38,707 nt of DNA from Seminavis robusta (Eukaryota; Bacillariophyta; Bacillariophyceae; Naviculales; Naviculaceae): positions 1 through 38,707 of the forward strand of contig CAICTM010000919.1 of NCBI GenBank assembly GCA_903772945.1. The letters run 5' to 3'. Numbering within the stretch: the stretch's first letter is position 1; each line of letters starts with the position of its first letter. Below are positions 11,653 to 21,899 of the stretch, one piece after another. A program made the translations under genes and the position numbers. The notes below the pieces were generated by a model. It was not told the DNA's origin. It was given only the letters and a program-made list of their open reading frames with translations, and searched no databases.

Positions 11653-14396
11653 ATGCTGAGACGAAAAGCAGGCAAGGATCTGGCAGAGACGGACACGAAC
11701 TCCCAGGTGTCCATTCCTCTGGGTGGTGCTACCGTTGGTACCGTTGGTACTAGCAGTGGTATCTATAGTAGTGGAGATGGCGGAACCGCGACACAAGCCC
11801 GCCATCGTCGAAAACGAAAGAGCCACGGATGGATGAAATCTTGTTGGGTACGGTTATCAGGGATCATACCAGGATCTACCAGTAGCAGGTCTTCCCGCAG
11901 AAAGATTGAGTCTGGGTTGGCAGCCAACCATTTGCAGATGCACACAAATTCCAGGGCAAAGGACAAGTGCACTGGTTGGATTGCAATTGTGTTTCTACTA
12001 GTGGTCTTGCTAGGAGCATTCCACTACTATACAGGTACCCTGGAAATTGCCAAACACAAGTACTTAGTCCTACCATCCAACACCAACCTACCAGAAAGCT
12101 TGATTTCTGAAGTACTAGAATCAGAGTTGCGATTATCCATAGAAGACCATGAGGCACTCTCACTATTGATACTGATGCATGCAGATTCCACGACGACAAT
12201 AAGACGAGGAATCCACTATCCCAGAGAACTGGGCCATAAACAGCAAAGGGAGATGCAGTATGTGGACTTTGGAAACATCCACTTGAGACTCCTCCCCAAT
12301 GATGAGCAAAAGAGACAAATATACAGACTCATTCAAGACTTGCAGGGAGATCCAAGGAGTCTCAATGAGGCCAGAGACGATGACTATGATGGATACTATG
12401 CATTTGATGATGGTCCGTTCGTTGTTGCATGGATGGATGGCCGCCTTCTCTCTTCTGTCTTTTACACTCAAGCCATCTGCTCATCACCCCTTTGTTGCTT
12501 GGTCTCTTTATTATAGACATTGAGAAGAATCCTTACAGTGACTACGATGACTACACTCCTTCCATGGAAGGACGATGTCGTAGGGTGGCCTGGCACAGGT
12601 ACAATCTTCCGAATTGCAATGCCATGCATGAACTGGACCTGGTCACAAATACACCAAGATTTGTGGGGTAAGCTACATTTTTAGCTACGTCCATTGGTGG
12701 CATCTTAGTGAGCGCTCACCATCTCTTTATTCTTTGCTCCTGCTGGGTTATTGCATTCCAATCCAGGGATGGCGCCTATCGTGAAGTCTTTGTCACGGAA
12801 CAGCCTTACATGGCAGCCCAAGAACAAATGATATTCAAGGAAATACGCTGGGAGTAAGTTTCCTTCTAGCTACTGCAACAACCAGATTTCTTCCTTGAAG
12901 TTTCTTCCCTGAACTCTTCCAATTGCTGCTGGCTCTTCATTATCATAGCTTGGATCACGGCGTGGATAGCTTTGAATATGTTCGGATGGATGCCTTTGTC
13001 ACGGAACGACTCACTTCCAACCAACACATTGTCGACATTTTTGGATTTTGTGGGCTATCCATGCTCACCGAGTACTTTCCGTTTGGTGATATTGAAAAGG
13101 ATGTGGTGGGCTTTCAGGATCACGACAAGAACTTTAATCCATTGAACGACAAAGTACTCAAGCCACTCAACAACTATACCGCAGCGGAGAAACTACAATT
13201 AGCATTGAACATGGCGGAACCAGTGGCGGCTCTTCACAACTTCAAGGACGGAGTCATTGTGCACGATGATATACAGTTGTGTCAGTATCTATGGACAGAA
13301 GAAGAGGGAATTGGGGTCAAACTCAATGACTTTAATCGGGCTGGTACGTACCAAGTCGACCTTGGTTGGTATGCTTTTCGAGAGAGCAGATGTCTTTTGG
13401 CGTGGCGACCTTGATTGTCTCAATGTCATGATCTCTCGTTTGCACGCTCCATAGAAATCATGTTGTGGGATGAGCAGGCACAACAGTATTGCAAGTACAA
13501 GAATGGAAGGGGTCATGGTGATGTAAGCATATATCCCAACAAATTTCACTGTTTCAAGAGAGAAACAGCTCACTCCTTCTTCGTCCAACCAGTGGCGTGC
13601 TCCAGAAGAGTTCAAAGATCTCCCTCTAGATGAATTCATTGACGTATGGTCATTGGGTGAGTGCATGCAAACTGCATGCGCATTTTGGGTGGATACGATT
13701 GATTTCTTGGCTGATGCATCCTCACAATGCACCCCTTCTGCCAACCAACACTGAAATGAATGCATTGAAGGAAACAACTTCTACTCGCTGTTAACCGGTG
13801 TCTACCCCTATTTCAATGTCGAGAAAGACAAGGATATTCAGGTGAGCGCTGAACGAGAAATATGGTGTTTGCGTTGCGTTGATACTGCAACAGAGGCAGT
13901 GACGGGGCTAATCAACTAAGTTTTTGCCATGCCTTCCATCTTGCAGCAAATGGTAAAAGACGGCGAGAAGCCACTCATTGATCCACGATACGTAGACTCT
14001 TCATTTGCAGAACGGAAGCTGGTAGATGTGATACTTCGATGCTTTGAGTACGACCCAGAGTTGCGGGCAGACATCAACGAGATCAGGCGAATGCTCAAGG
14101 AAGCTATAGTTGAAAATGAACAAAGGGAGAAGGAAAAAGCCAAACGGATAGCAGAGGCTAAACGAAAAGAAAGGGAGGCCGCTTCGAAACAGGTAGAAGC
14201 TAATAGAGCTCGGCAGGCGGAGGAAGAAGCCCAAGATCAATCTGAGGCCGAACGTCTGCGAATCGAAGAAGAAGCACAGGAAAAGGCGGAATCGGAAAGG
14301 ATTGAACAGGAGGCACTTCGGAGGGCTGATGAGCAAATAAGGCAACAAGAAGCGGAGAAACGCTCACCAGCCCAGCGGGATGAGCCTCAGGAATAA
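11653..14396 (+). CDS. membrane-anchored protein kinase-like protein
   Basis: Eight exons: 11653-12412, 12517-12667, 12767-12853, 12949-13343, 13455-13522, 13593-13656, 13771-13841, 13947-14396. All introns are 70-114 bp with GT..AG borders, phases match, and the sum is 2046 nt (681 residues). A cytosolic, basic, Ser-rich N-terminus precedes one membrane helix (GWIAIVFLLVVLLGAFHYY, about 109-127). The kinase-like fold spans about 295-575: MIFKEIR (candidate Lys, about 328), TERL (candidate Glu), VHDDIQLCQYL at the HRD position (about 435-445), LNDFNRA at the DFG position (about 457), WRAPEE as APE, and DVWSLGNNFYSLLTG as helix F. The catalytic Asp positions (HxD, DF) are kept, but DFG is DFN, so activity is uncertain. 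The C-terminus (about 580-681) is a Glu/Lys/Arg-rich coiled coil. With a single N-terminal anchor the topology is type II-like, so the fold may face outward or into a secretory compartment. The first intron has a weak GTCCGT donor. Confidence 0.85.
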
Positions 14397-14767
14397 GCTG
14401 GGAAACAAGCCAAGGTTGATGGAAAGAACGAAGAGGACGGGGCTGTAGCCAAGGAACAACGAGGTAGCTGAACAACTTCGCGACGTCGCCCGGGAAGGAA
14501 ATTAAGGAGGACTCCACGTGAACAATTAACTCAACCAACGGATTCCCAGCGCGCTAGTTTGCCGAGTGAGAGGTAAGTCACAGCCCTCCCGGGCCAAATC
14601 CCATCCTCGTCACTTTTCGTACATACAATACTGTGTTATGCAAGTTATCAAGCCATGTCGTCCTCCTATTGTCTCGCTGCGTGCCTCTGACGCTTGTGTT
14701 GTTGCTTGTCTGTGTTTTGTTCATTCGCCTCAGCCAAGTTTGCTGCTGGCCCGTGCCTGTATGTAGA
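14397..14767. other. convergent intergenic stretch
   Basis: Lies between the 3' ends of the kinase-like gene (plus) and the Cys-rich gene (minus). No gene or terminator-like structure is recognised. Confidence 0.5.
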
Positions 14768-16831
14768 CTACAGCAAGAGCATACTGAGCGCCAAGAGGAC
14801 ACCACTGACCATGCTTGTTTGTGCAGCTGCCATAGCTCCTGAATTTCGCAAGTTGCTAACGTCCCGGTCTTCTTCGGCGTCGATGGTTCGTTCGACGGCT
14901 GCCACTTCAGTTCCGACGTCGGCAGCCATGCTACAGATTTCCGGCCCGGTCATGTTCAAGAACTCTGACGGATGATAACAGGTTTCATCCTTTTAATAAA
15001 ATAGTGCAGGGGTGAGTGAGTGAAATCGAGTACAAGATAGTAGGCTTCTACTGCATGTCAAACTCACCTGAATGACCTGGCAGGCACTGGGAGCATAACA
15101 TCCACCCGCAATCCAGGCACAGTCGATTCGGCTATTGAGACATGGTTCACATTCGGGGAATCCAGTGCAGGGATGATCATCCATTGCTGTTGCATTGTTG
15201 GCATCATGTGTCATCATGGCACCATCATCTTCAGGTACCATGTCACCACCATCCTCTTCGGGTACCACCGCCGGTTCCTCTGCAGTTTGAACGGGATCGA
15301 CATCCGTGGGTGTTTCGGGTGCTGGCTCCGGTGCAATTTCTCCTCCCTGAATGGAAGCGCTGCCCCCAATGACAAATTCTACTTCACCGTCTTCCTCTTC
15401 CGGCTCAGGTTCTTCCTCTACAGGCTCCTCTGGCTCTGGCTCTTCCTCTACAGGCTCTTCCTCTACAGGTTCTTCCTCTACAGGTTCTTCCTCTGCCGGT
15501 TCCTCTGGCTCTTCCTCTGCCGGTTCCTCTGGCTCTTCCTCTACGGGCTCTTCCTCTTCAGGCTCTGGTTCCTCTGGCTCTTCCTCTACAGGCTCAGGTT
15601 CCTCTACCTCCTCTGGCTCTTCTACCTCCTCTGGCTCTTCTGCTGGCTCCTCTGGCTCTGACTGCGGTTCTGGTGTTGGACAAGCTGGGAAATCACAACT
15701 GGGTCCTTCTCGCACGACGGTACTTCCATCGGGACAAGTCAATATATCCAAGGGGCATGCGACGACCCCTTCACATTGTTCGGGACAATTTCCCGCCGAA
15801 TCACATCCTCCCGCGCCACAATAAGTACCGTACCAAGCACAGGGTTGTCCTTCCAATTTTTCCGTAGTAGTGCAGGTACCACAATCCGTGGGTTCGGCTA
15901 TTGGTGGGACAGAAAGGAATAATAGAAATGAAATGAAATTGTTAGGAAAAATGAATATTGCTTCCACATGCCATACGCTATTATTTTTGTAATACTCACC
16001 ACAAATAATGGCATCCTGTTCGTCAATGGCTTTGCGGGTACAAATTTCAGACACATTGTATCCGACAAATGCCTCGGTCGTCCAGCAACTGGCATCGGCG
16101 GGAGTGTATTGACAATCACTGACACAGACATTGTCGACTCCAATGACACATCCGGCACTCAGGCACGCCTCGCAGTCAACAGGTCCTTGATTATTTTCGT
16201 ATCCCGGACAGGACGCTTCCAACACAATTTCATTGGGCGTGGTTTGCGTATCGTAAATGGAACAGACTTCGACGCGGGTCGAATCGGGATAATTGGCCAT
16301 GGCCCAACAGGCACCATCGTCCGGAGCACTGCGACAATTTAAAAGACAAGCGCCGGTTCCAATCATGGCACATCCGGCGGTGAGACAGTCGAAGCAATCG
16401 GCTGTTTCGCCTTCTCCCAAATTTTGGAATCCGTCGCAGTAGACCAAGGGCGGTAGATCGGGTGTGCCGGGTGCAGCTGGTCCGGGTGGCGTGGGAGTCG
16501 TTGGTTCTTCAGGTAGTACACTGCTGGTCTCGTCCATATCAGTGTCAGTGTCAGTATTTCCAGTACTTCCAGTATCGACAATTAGGTCTCCGGCAGCCCC
16601 GGCAATGGCACAAATATCGGGAGCTGTCAATCCAATGTAGTTGGCTGCACTGAAGCAACTCTTATCGGCCGCCACGGTGATACAGGAATCCACGCACGTA
16701 GATTCTTCGGTATATCCACAGCCGCTGGTGATGCAATCCAAACATCCGGTAGCTTCATCGCACACCAATTGGCCGTTGGCAAAACTTAAGTGGCTCAACA
16801 GAGCTGCAGTAAGAAGAAGAAAGGACCTCAT
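14768..16831 (-). CDS. secreted Cys-rich repeat protein with Glu/Pro-rich linker
   Basis: Minus-strand exons 16831-16000, 15897-15068 and 14989-14768, total 1884 nt, 627 residues. Intron 1 (102 bp, GTGAGT..AATAG) is a multiple of three with no stop, so a naive reading runs through it; intron 2 (78 bp) must be removed to reach the last Cys-bearing exon. A signal peptide (MRSFLLLTAALLSHLSFANG) is followed by four copies of a Cys module of the type CxxCxxxxC...CxxxC...DxxCW...EIC, three N-terminal and one C-terminal. A separate Cys block (CAWYGTYCGAGGCDS...CPDGSTVV) and a long acidic Glu/Pro linker (about 355-445) lie between. The C-terminal tail is hydrophobic (SGVLLALSMLLL), possibly a GPI-attachment signal. 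Likely a cell-surface or wall protein; a role in adhesion or silica-wall binding is only a guess. The start is ATG at 16831; the GTG nine bases upstream is not needed. Confidence 0.85.
15395..15660 (-). repeat. Glu/Pro low-complexity coding repeat
   Basis: Plus-strand text is a run of GGCTCTTCCTCTACA-like units that codes for repeated EEEP, VEEEP and AEEEP blocks on the minus strand. It lies inside exon 2 of the Cys-rich gene, stays in frame, and gives a stiff, strongly negative linker. Copy number is likely to vary between alleles. Confidence 0.8.
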
Positions 16832-18035
16832 GGTCGACACTCAGTCTAGTTAAATGGTAGTATACTAGTACTTGATCAGCCGATGAGCTCTGGCTAGGCT
16901 ATAGTACCGGTAGAACAGAGCTGGCCGTTTCTTTTGACTGAAGGATAATCGATTTATTAGTTTTTGGCTACCGTTGTCTAATGATCTCCCAAGATGGATC
17001 TATACACTGGCCACTTTTGTGCAGCACAAGATAGATACCCTTTACTAACTACTGTAATTAATAAACTCTCATGGGGATGATGCCATGTTTCGTCCTATGA
17101 GAAAGCAACGATGATGCCGACAAATTTGGTCCGTGCGAGAGATCTTTTACAGACAACGAAAAATCCAGCTGAGGGATCTTTCGGCCATTCAACCAGAAAA
17201 ATAAATTAGATTACGTCATTTTCCCACGCGCAGGCATACATCTGCAATTAACTCCCGCACCAAAACCAACAAACTCAAAGATCCATCTCTCTCATCTGTC
17301 AGAGGGGAGAACGCCCACCGCTACCGATACTCTAGAGTACCGGTATGGCATACTGCTGCCATACCATTACTTCTACTGACCGCCAAAGGAGTGTCTCAAT
17401 GCTATACCGGTATAGCTACCAGTACCTATGCCGTCTCCGTACTTGTCTCTAAAAGATACCGTAACTGGCTCCTGAAAATCTCAATCAAAAGATTTGCCCC
17501 TTGCTTCTCTTCGCAGAGTCAGTACACGTGTACGTGTTGCTTCTGAATGAAGATGCATGAACCACCGCATAACGCAGAAGTGGCATTCACCCACCTAACT
17601 AAGCCAAAAGGTGCACCCGAGCATTGGCTCAGGTGGTACCTGGTATCGCCTACTTCTAGTATGTTATGTGTCCGTCACGACCGGTTTTAAATTTTGAAGT
17701 ACTATCATTCCAAGCGCAGTGGATAGAAGTGGACATCCGAGATGAAAATTTCACCACAGTATAGGGCCAGCTTTAGAAAAGACCATGTCGCTAAAGTCGT
17801 CTTCCAGATCGCTCGATTGCCATGCACATGTACGGTATGTCATACGGTTCTACGGCAACTGTTACCTGAAAATCTCAAATCCAAAGATATGATTCGGTCG
17901 CCGAAAGCACAACAGCAAAAGTTCCATCACACAGTCATAATAATAATCTTGGAGCCAAAACCTTGTTCTGCTTGCATACCCTACGGTGCCGAGATCAGCG
18001 CACCTCAATATCCCACAACACCCGTGCCCACCACA
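16832..18035. promoter_or_regulatory. divergent intergenic region between Cys-rich and lectin genes
   Basis: About 1.2 kb between two outward-facing genes, so it should hold both promoters. TACCGGTA palindromes recur (about 16905, 17338, 17405) and a TACACGTGTACGTG palindrome lies near 17522. An in-frame ATG at 17742 would add 98 residues to the lectin, but that stretch looks non-coding in composition. Confidence 0.45.
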
Positions 18036-19115
18036 ATGTCCTCCTCTCACACGGATGACTTGGTGGCTTCATTGGTGCGCAAATTGGAGACATCTATTGA
18101 CAACAACGCCACAGAGTTCTTGGTGAAAGAGTTGATGGCGGCACAAAAAGAGAATGCAGACCTAACAAAACTGCAGGCGGAAGCCAATCATCAACAGCAA
18201 ATGGACACTTTGCGCATGCAGGTCGAAACGCTCCAGGCACAGGTGGAAGCCATCCACAACGATCAAACAACAGATCTCAAGAAACGAGAGGCTGATACAG
18301 AAAAGAAATCTTCATCCATGGTCGTGGGTCTCATTCAGTCTGGAAGACATGTTCATTGCGTCAAAGGGAGTGCTGTCACGGTCTGTATCCCCACATCATT
18401 TCACCGTCCCTATGGAGGCCAACTGCCACCCAAGGTTCAAGTTGCACTGGACCAGGTGGACCTGGAGAATAAATACCTCACAAAAGTAAAGGTAACAGCA
18501 GAGGACATTACCCAAACTGGCTTCAACTTGTCGTTGTCCTTGGAATGCCATACTGTGGTGCCTCCCTCGTTGCAGCTTCCTGTCTTGAATCCCCCAGAAG
18601 AACAACGCTTCTATTCTTCCGTTCACTGCAATCACAAAATCGGTACTGGGTGTGCCCGATCCATGCTGGATTCCCCACAAGGATGGCTTGCCGGGGTGAA
18701 GGATGGCAATCAATGGATGGTGATGGATGCTGGGATGGTCGTAGATGCCATTAACGGGATTGTGATAACCAATCGAAAAGACTGCTGGTTCAACCAAGTT
18801 GTAACAAAAGTTGAAGTCGATGTCTCCGACGACACGGGAGATTGGAAGAAAGCCATGGAGGCAACCGACACTAACATTACCGTTGAAAACAACATTTCGT
18901 GGCTGTTATTTGATCAACCTGTCCCTGCCCGCTTTGTCAGGATCCGTGTCTTGCAGTGGGAAGACCACATCTCCATGCGATGTGCCTTGATCCTGCAGGG
19001 AGCGGCATCCAAGACTAAGGATGTTGAGTATAGGGTAGTGAAAGATCCGTTCATCTATTCACGACGAAGCATCTCAGTTGGTGTAGGCTGGACTGCCTTT
19101 CCTGCAGTCGAATGA
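18036..19115 (+). CDS. H-type lectin plus discoidin (F5/8 type C) domain protein
   Basis: A 359-residue protein from ATG 18036 (CCACAATGTCC context). The N-terminus (about 10-90) is a Glu/Gln-rich coiled coil, which could make oligomers. Residues about 105-180 resemble the H-type lectin fold (PPKVQVALDQVDLENKYLTK, then AEDITQTGFNLSLSLECHT). Residues about 195-325 resemble a discoidin or F5/8 type C domain (QGWLAGVKDGNQWMVMDAG, GIVITNRKDCWFNQ, TKVEVDVSDDTGDW, PARFVRIRVLQW). Both domain types bind sugars in known proteins. No signal peptide is visible with either start, so it may act inside the cell or leave by another route. Single exon. The alternative start at 17742 adds an unconvincing segment. 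Domain calls are by eye. Confidence 0.82.
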   Translation: MSSSHTDDLVASLVRKLETSIDNNATEFLVKELMAAQKENADLTKLQAEANHQQQMDTLRMQVETLQAQVEAIHNDQTTDLKKREADTEKKSSSMVVGLIQSGRHVHCVKGSAVTVCIPTSFHRPYGGQLPPKVQVALDQVDLENKYLTKVKVTAEDITQTGFNLSLSLECHTVVPPSLQLPVLNPPEEQRFYSSVHCNHKIGTGCARSMLDSPQGWLAGVKDGNQWMVMDAGMVVDAINGIVITNRKDCWFNQVVTKVEVDVSDDTGDWKKAMEATDTNITVENNISWLLFDQPVPARFVRIRVLQWEDHISMRCALILQGAASKTKDVEYRVVKDPFIYSRRSISVGVGWTAFPAVE

Positions 19116-19700
19116 AGTGAGAAGGTGGATGTTGAAAGAAGCATGCACTTGGAGGACTTGCAAGGAGGATCCAAAGCGGATGACGACCGAATAATTCGTC
19201 AAGTGAGATGGAAAGGAAGAAAAGGCCAAGGCATGTATCAGTGACTTTTATTAGGTAGCGGTGGAATAGACAATTATAATGAGTACTCGTTGGCAATTGT
19301 CTTGTAGCGAAAGCACAGCTGTAGCCTTTGTGTGGATTGCCATTAATCGAAGACCAACCATCCATTCGGTCCCTCTGGTTGACAGCATCGTTGTTTCTAA
19401 AACAATCCAGGCATCCATTCAAAAACCAACGACGAAGGCGCCTGGCCATGACTCAACCTTTTGAGAGAAGGAAGATAGAGGGGAATATTGAATGACGCCA
19501 GGGTATGAATGCAAGGAGCACGAGTACGAGCGGGTTCCGGTACATGGTGCAGACAGGACTTGATGGATCGGCGTCTCCACGTTTCCCAAAACGTGGAATT
19601 CATCGTGGGCATACCATAGCAATACATCGTGATCGAGACGTGCAAAGCAGTATTCTGCTCGACCTTCCACACTGCAAACAAGCAAAAAGATTGAGCTACG
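19116..19700. other. intergenic stretch
   Basis: No gene recognised. It holds the 3' end of the lectin gene and the probable promoter of the small membrane coiled-coil gene. Open frames here overlap on the minus strand but show no domain or conservation signal. Confidence 0.45.
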
Positions 19701-20174
19701 ATGCGTTCCGAGCCGCAGCTTCGTTCCACCAAGGAGTCTGTAAACCTGGCAAGAAGGCATGCTGCCGTCCTGGTGGCCCTCTTGATCGTAGTGATGGGTG
19801 TAATTGTGGCCTTTGCGCAAAAGACATTTCTGTTGGAAAAGCAGAACGCAGATCTGAAATCACTGGTCCAAGAGTTGTCAAAGCGCATGGACAAAGCAAC
19901 ATTCTCGACGGTGGAAATCTGGCAGCAGCAAATGACCCACAAGCTGGCAACGGAACATGAAAACTTCAAGAAACACCAGAAGGCTACAGACAAGCTCGCT
20001 ACTAAAGCGGAACGGTTGGTGGAGGCGAATAGAGATCTCACAGTTGTCGTGGCCGATATTGGCAAACGAGTGAGCTCCTTGACCGGGCAGATGCATGGTG
20101 TGACTGAACGGGTGAATTCCTTTGCCGAACAACTGCGCCAATTGATGCGCCTTCTAGGATGGAACCTCTGGTAG
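19701..20174 (+). CDS. small single-pass membrane protein with coiled coil
   Basis: 157 residues. A short basic N-terminus (to about 20) precedes one hydrophobic helix (AVLVALLIVVMGVIVAFAQ, about 22-40). The rest is a heptad-like coiled coil rich in Lys, Glu, Gln and Leu (LEKQNADLKSLVQELSKRM and onward), ending LRQLMRLLGWNLW. This suggests a signal-anchored protein that assembles through its coiled coil. No known family is recognised. It is convergent with the YHYH gene, whose stop lies only about 90 bases downstream. The start ATG follows GCTACG. Confidence 0.6.
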   Translation: MRSEPQLRSTKESVNLARRHAAVLVALLIVVMGVIVAFAQKTFLLEKQNADLKSLVQELSKRMDKATFSTVEIWQQQMTHKLATEHENFKKHQKATDKLATKAERLVEANRDLTVVVADIGKRVSSLTGQMHGVTERVNSFAEQLRQLMRLLGWNLW

Positions 20175-20266
20175 GATTGCATTTCCTGCTTGTAATAACG
20201 AGGGCTGCCTTTAGTTTTGGTGCAATATACAGCATTGTACTCGTGATCAAACAGTTATGGTCTGGC

Positions 20267-21367
20267 TTATTGAAGTAGTATTAAAATCCCCATAAAAGCA
20301 CCACTTGAGAAGAAGATGGTGACCCAGATTCCAGTGAAACTCGTACCGACAGCAGCACTGGACATGACTTCTGACGGTATTTGTTCCCTTTCCGTGTCAG
20401 TTTGGGCCTTCTTTGCGACGGCAACTTCATTTTCTTCGTCATCCATGGTAGTAGTAAAATTGTAATTGGATGAATTGCTGTTGTTTGTGGTAACGTCTTC
20501 TAGAGGCTCCAAATACCCCGGCCGTCCTTGTCCAATGACATTGCTCTGATTCTTGTCAAAACAAGGACAATCCAACGTGTATAGACCGGTTCCATAAATG
20601 GTGGTGACCGTCTCAATAGTACCACCTCCACAGGTTTCCGGATACATGTCTCTACATTCTTGTACACTATTGACGGGTCCATAACATCCCACGGAAAAAG
20701 GTGCCGCAGATGTAATGGAATAGTAGTATACGACTTGCCCATTGGAATCGGGCGTGACTCCAAATCGTCCTCCACAAGCATCCAAATCATCCGGTTCGAC
20801 GCCCCCATCTACATGCTTCCCATAAATGCCATTGCCATCGCCGGCTGTGCCAATGCGCGTACTATGCAGCGTCACAGGATCGGCTGTGAAGAGACAACTC
20901 ATGCGTTCGTGATAATGATAGGGCATGGCGTGGCCGCCACAGGCATCCAGTACTTGAATTTCCACTCCACTGTCGCGACAAATATAGTGCACCATGTGTT
21001 CGGCCAAATTCGTGTCAATGCCGCCGGGTACTTCCACGTCGCCTAAACAGGCCATGCGAGGATTGCCACTGCCAAAGCCCGCTTCCATGGGTCCGTAGAT
21101 ATTGACGCCCTCTTGATCGCCTCGAATGGGCAATTGACGCAACGCATGAGCCGCCAGATCCACGCATCCTACATTCCCACGCAATGGAGCCGCACGAGGC
21201 GTATCGGAACGATTGCCCGTAAACGGCGTTGTTAAGGAACATTGAATGCGAGGTCTACCACCTGGTCTTCCACCTCCTCCTCCACCTGGTGGCTGAGCTG
21301 ACACTTTTGTTAGCAGTAGCAACAAGGCTGGAAGCAATTGCAAAGTAACCACCATCATCATTCTCAT
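20267..21367 (-). CDS. YHYH-domain membrane protein
   Basis: 366 residues in one exon. A signal peptide (MRMMMVVTLQLLPALLLLLTK, cleaved near AQP) is followed by a Gly/Arg-rich stretch and a domain with the signature MPYHYHERMSCL (about 143-155), plus GIYGKHVDGG and DLDACGGRFGVTP downstream. These match the YHYH family, often found in secreted or surface proteins of bacteria and algae; its His cluster suggests metal binding, which is not shown here. Several Asn-linked sites lie near the C-terminus (NNSNSSNYNF), then one membrane helix (FTGIWVTIFFSSGAFMGILILL, about 343-364). The protein is probably anchored in the plasma membrane with the YHYH domain outside. Confidence 0.88.
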   Translation of the reverse strand: MRMMMVVTLQLLPALLLLLTKVSAQPPGGGGGGRPGGRPRIQCSLTTPFTGNRSDTPRAAPLRGNVGCVDLAAHALRQLPIRGDQEGVNIYGPMEAGFGSGNPRMACLGDVEVPGGIDTNLAEHMVHYICRDSGVEIQVLDACGGHAMPYHYHERMSCLFTADPVTLHSTRIGTAGDGNGIYGKHVDGGVEPDDLDACGGRFGVTPDSNGQVVYYYSITSAAPFSVGCYGPVNSVQECRDMYPETCGGGTIETVTTIYGTGLYTLDCPCFDKNQSNVIGQGRPGYLEPLEDVTTNNSNSSNYNFTTTMDDEENEVAVAKKAQTDTEREQIPSEVMSSAAVGTSFTGIWVTIFFSSGAFMGILILLQ

Positions 21368-21579
21368 TCAATTCAATTGATGGCTCGGCTCTCAGAAAGA
21401 AAGAAGGAAAAAGCAATTTGAGAAAATAAATAATGAGGTGAACTCGCCCTGACCTTCCGTTCCGTGCACGGTGGCATTATTCCTTTTTGGCACGATCACA
21501 GGCATCAATGACTAGCTAGCTAGATGACGTTGGGAAAGATACGCTGTGCCCCCTTGCTCCAGTAGGATGTTCCCCGAAA

Positions 21580-21899
21580 ATCCAAAGATCCACGGAGGTC
21601 CCAAGATATTTTTGGCACGATTGGCTTCAGTATCCGATTTGAGCGGAAAAGGGGTGAAAGGCAGAAATCTGATTGGTCGATGAGTTCGGAAGAACAACGA
21701 ATACGTCAGGAAGTATTCAAATATACTTAACGTACCATTTATAGTTATTACAGAGCAAATGTGCTACCTAGCGGCCGTTTCTGTTTTCGCGAAACTCGAA
21801 ACAGAGGATTCCTCCGTGCCATCGAAACAATGACATGCTGCCGTTCGCTTCAACTCGACAGTCATTATCTCGGCCAAAAAGCCAGTAGCAGCAGCAGCA
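21580..21899 (+). repeat. 5' flank of copy B, shared with copy A
   Basis: Aligns with the complement of 2558-2875 (see that entry). The shared non-coding block ahead of both transposase-like genes shows that the duplicated unit is larger than the coding region. No terminal inverted repeat or target-site duplication was recognised at its outer edge. Confidence 0.6.

Noticed and set aside
15351..15824. Ser/Gly-repeat open frame on the plus strand
   Set aside because: It is the complement of the Glu/Pro-coding repeat of the Cys-rich gene.
17742..18035. N-terminal extension of the lectin gene (98 more residues)
   Set aside because: In frame, but composition is not protein-like, it has no signal peptide, and the ATG at 18036 has the better context.
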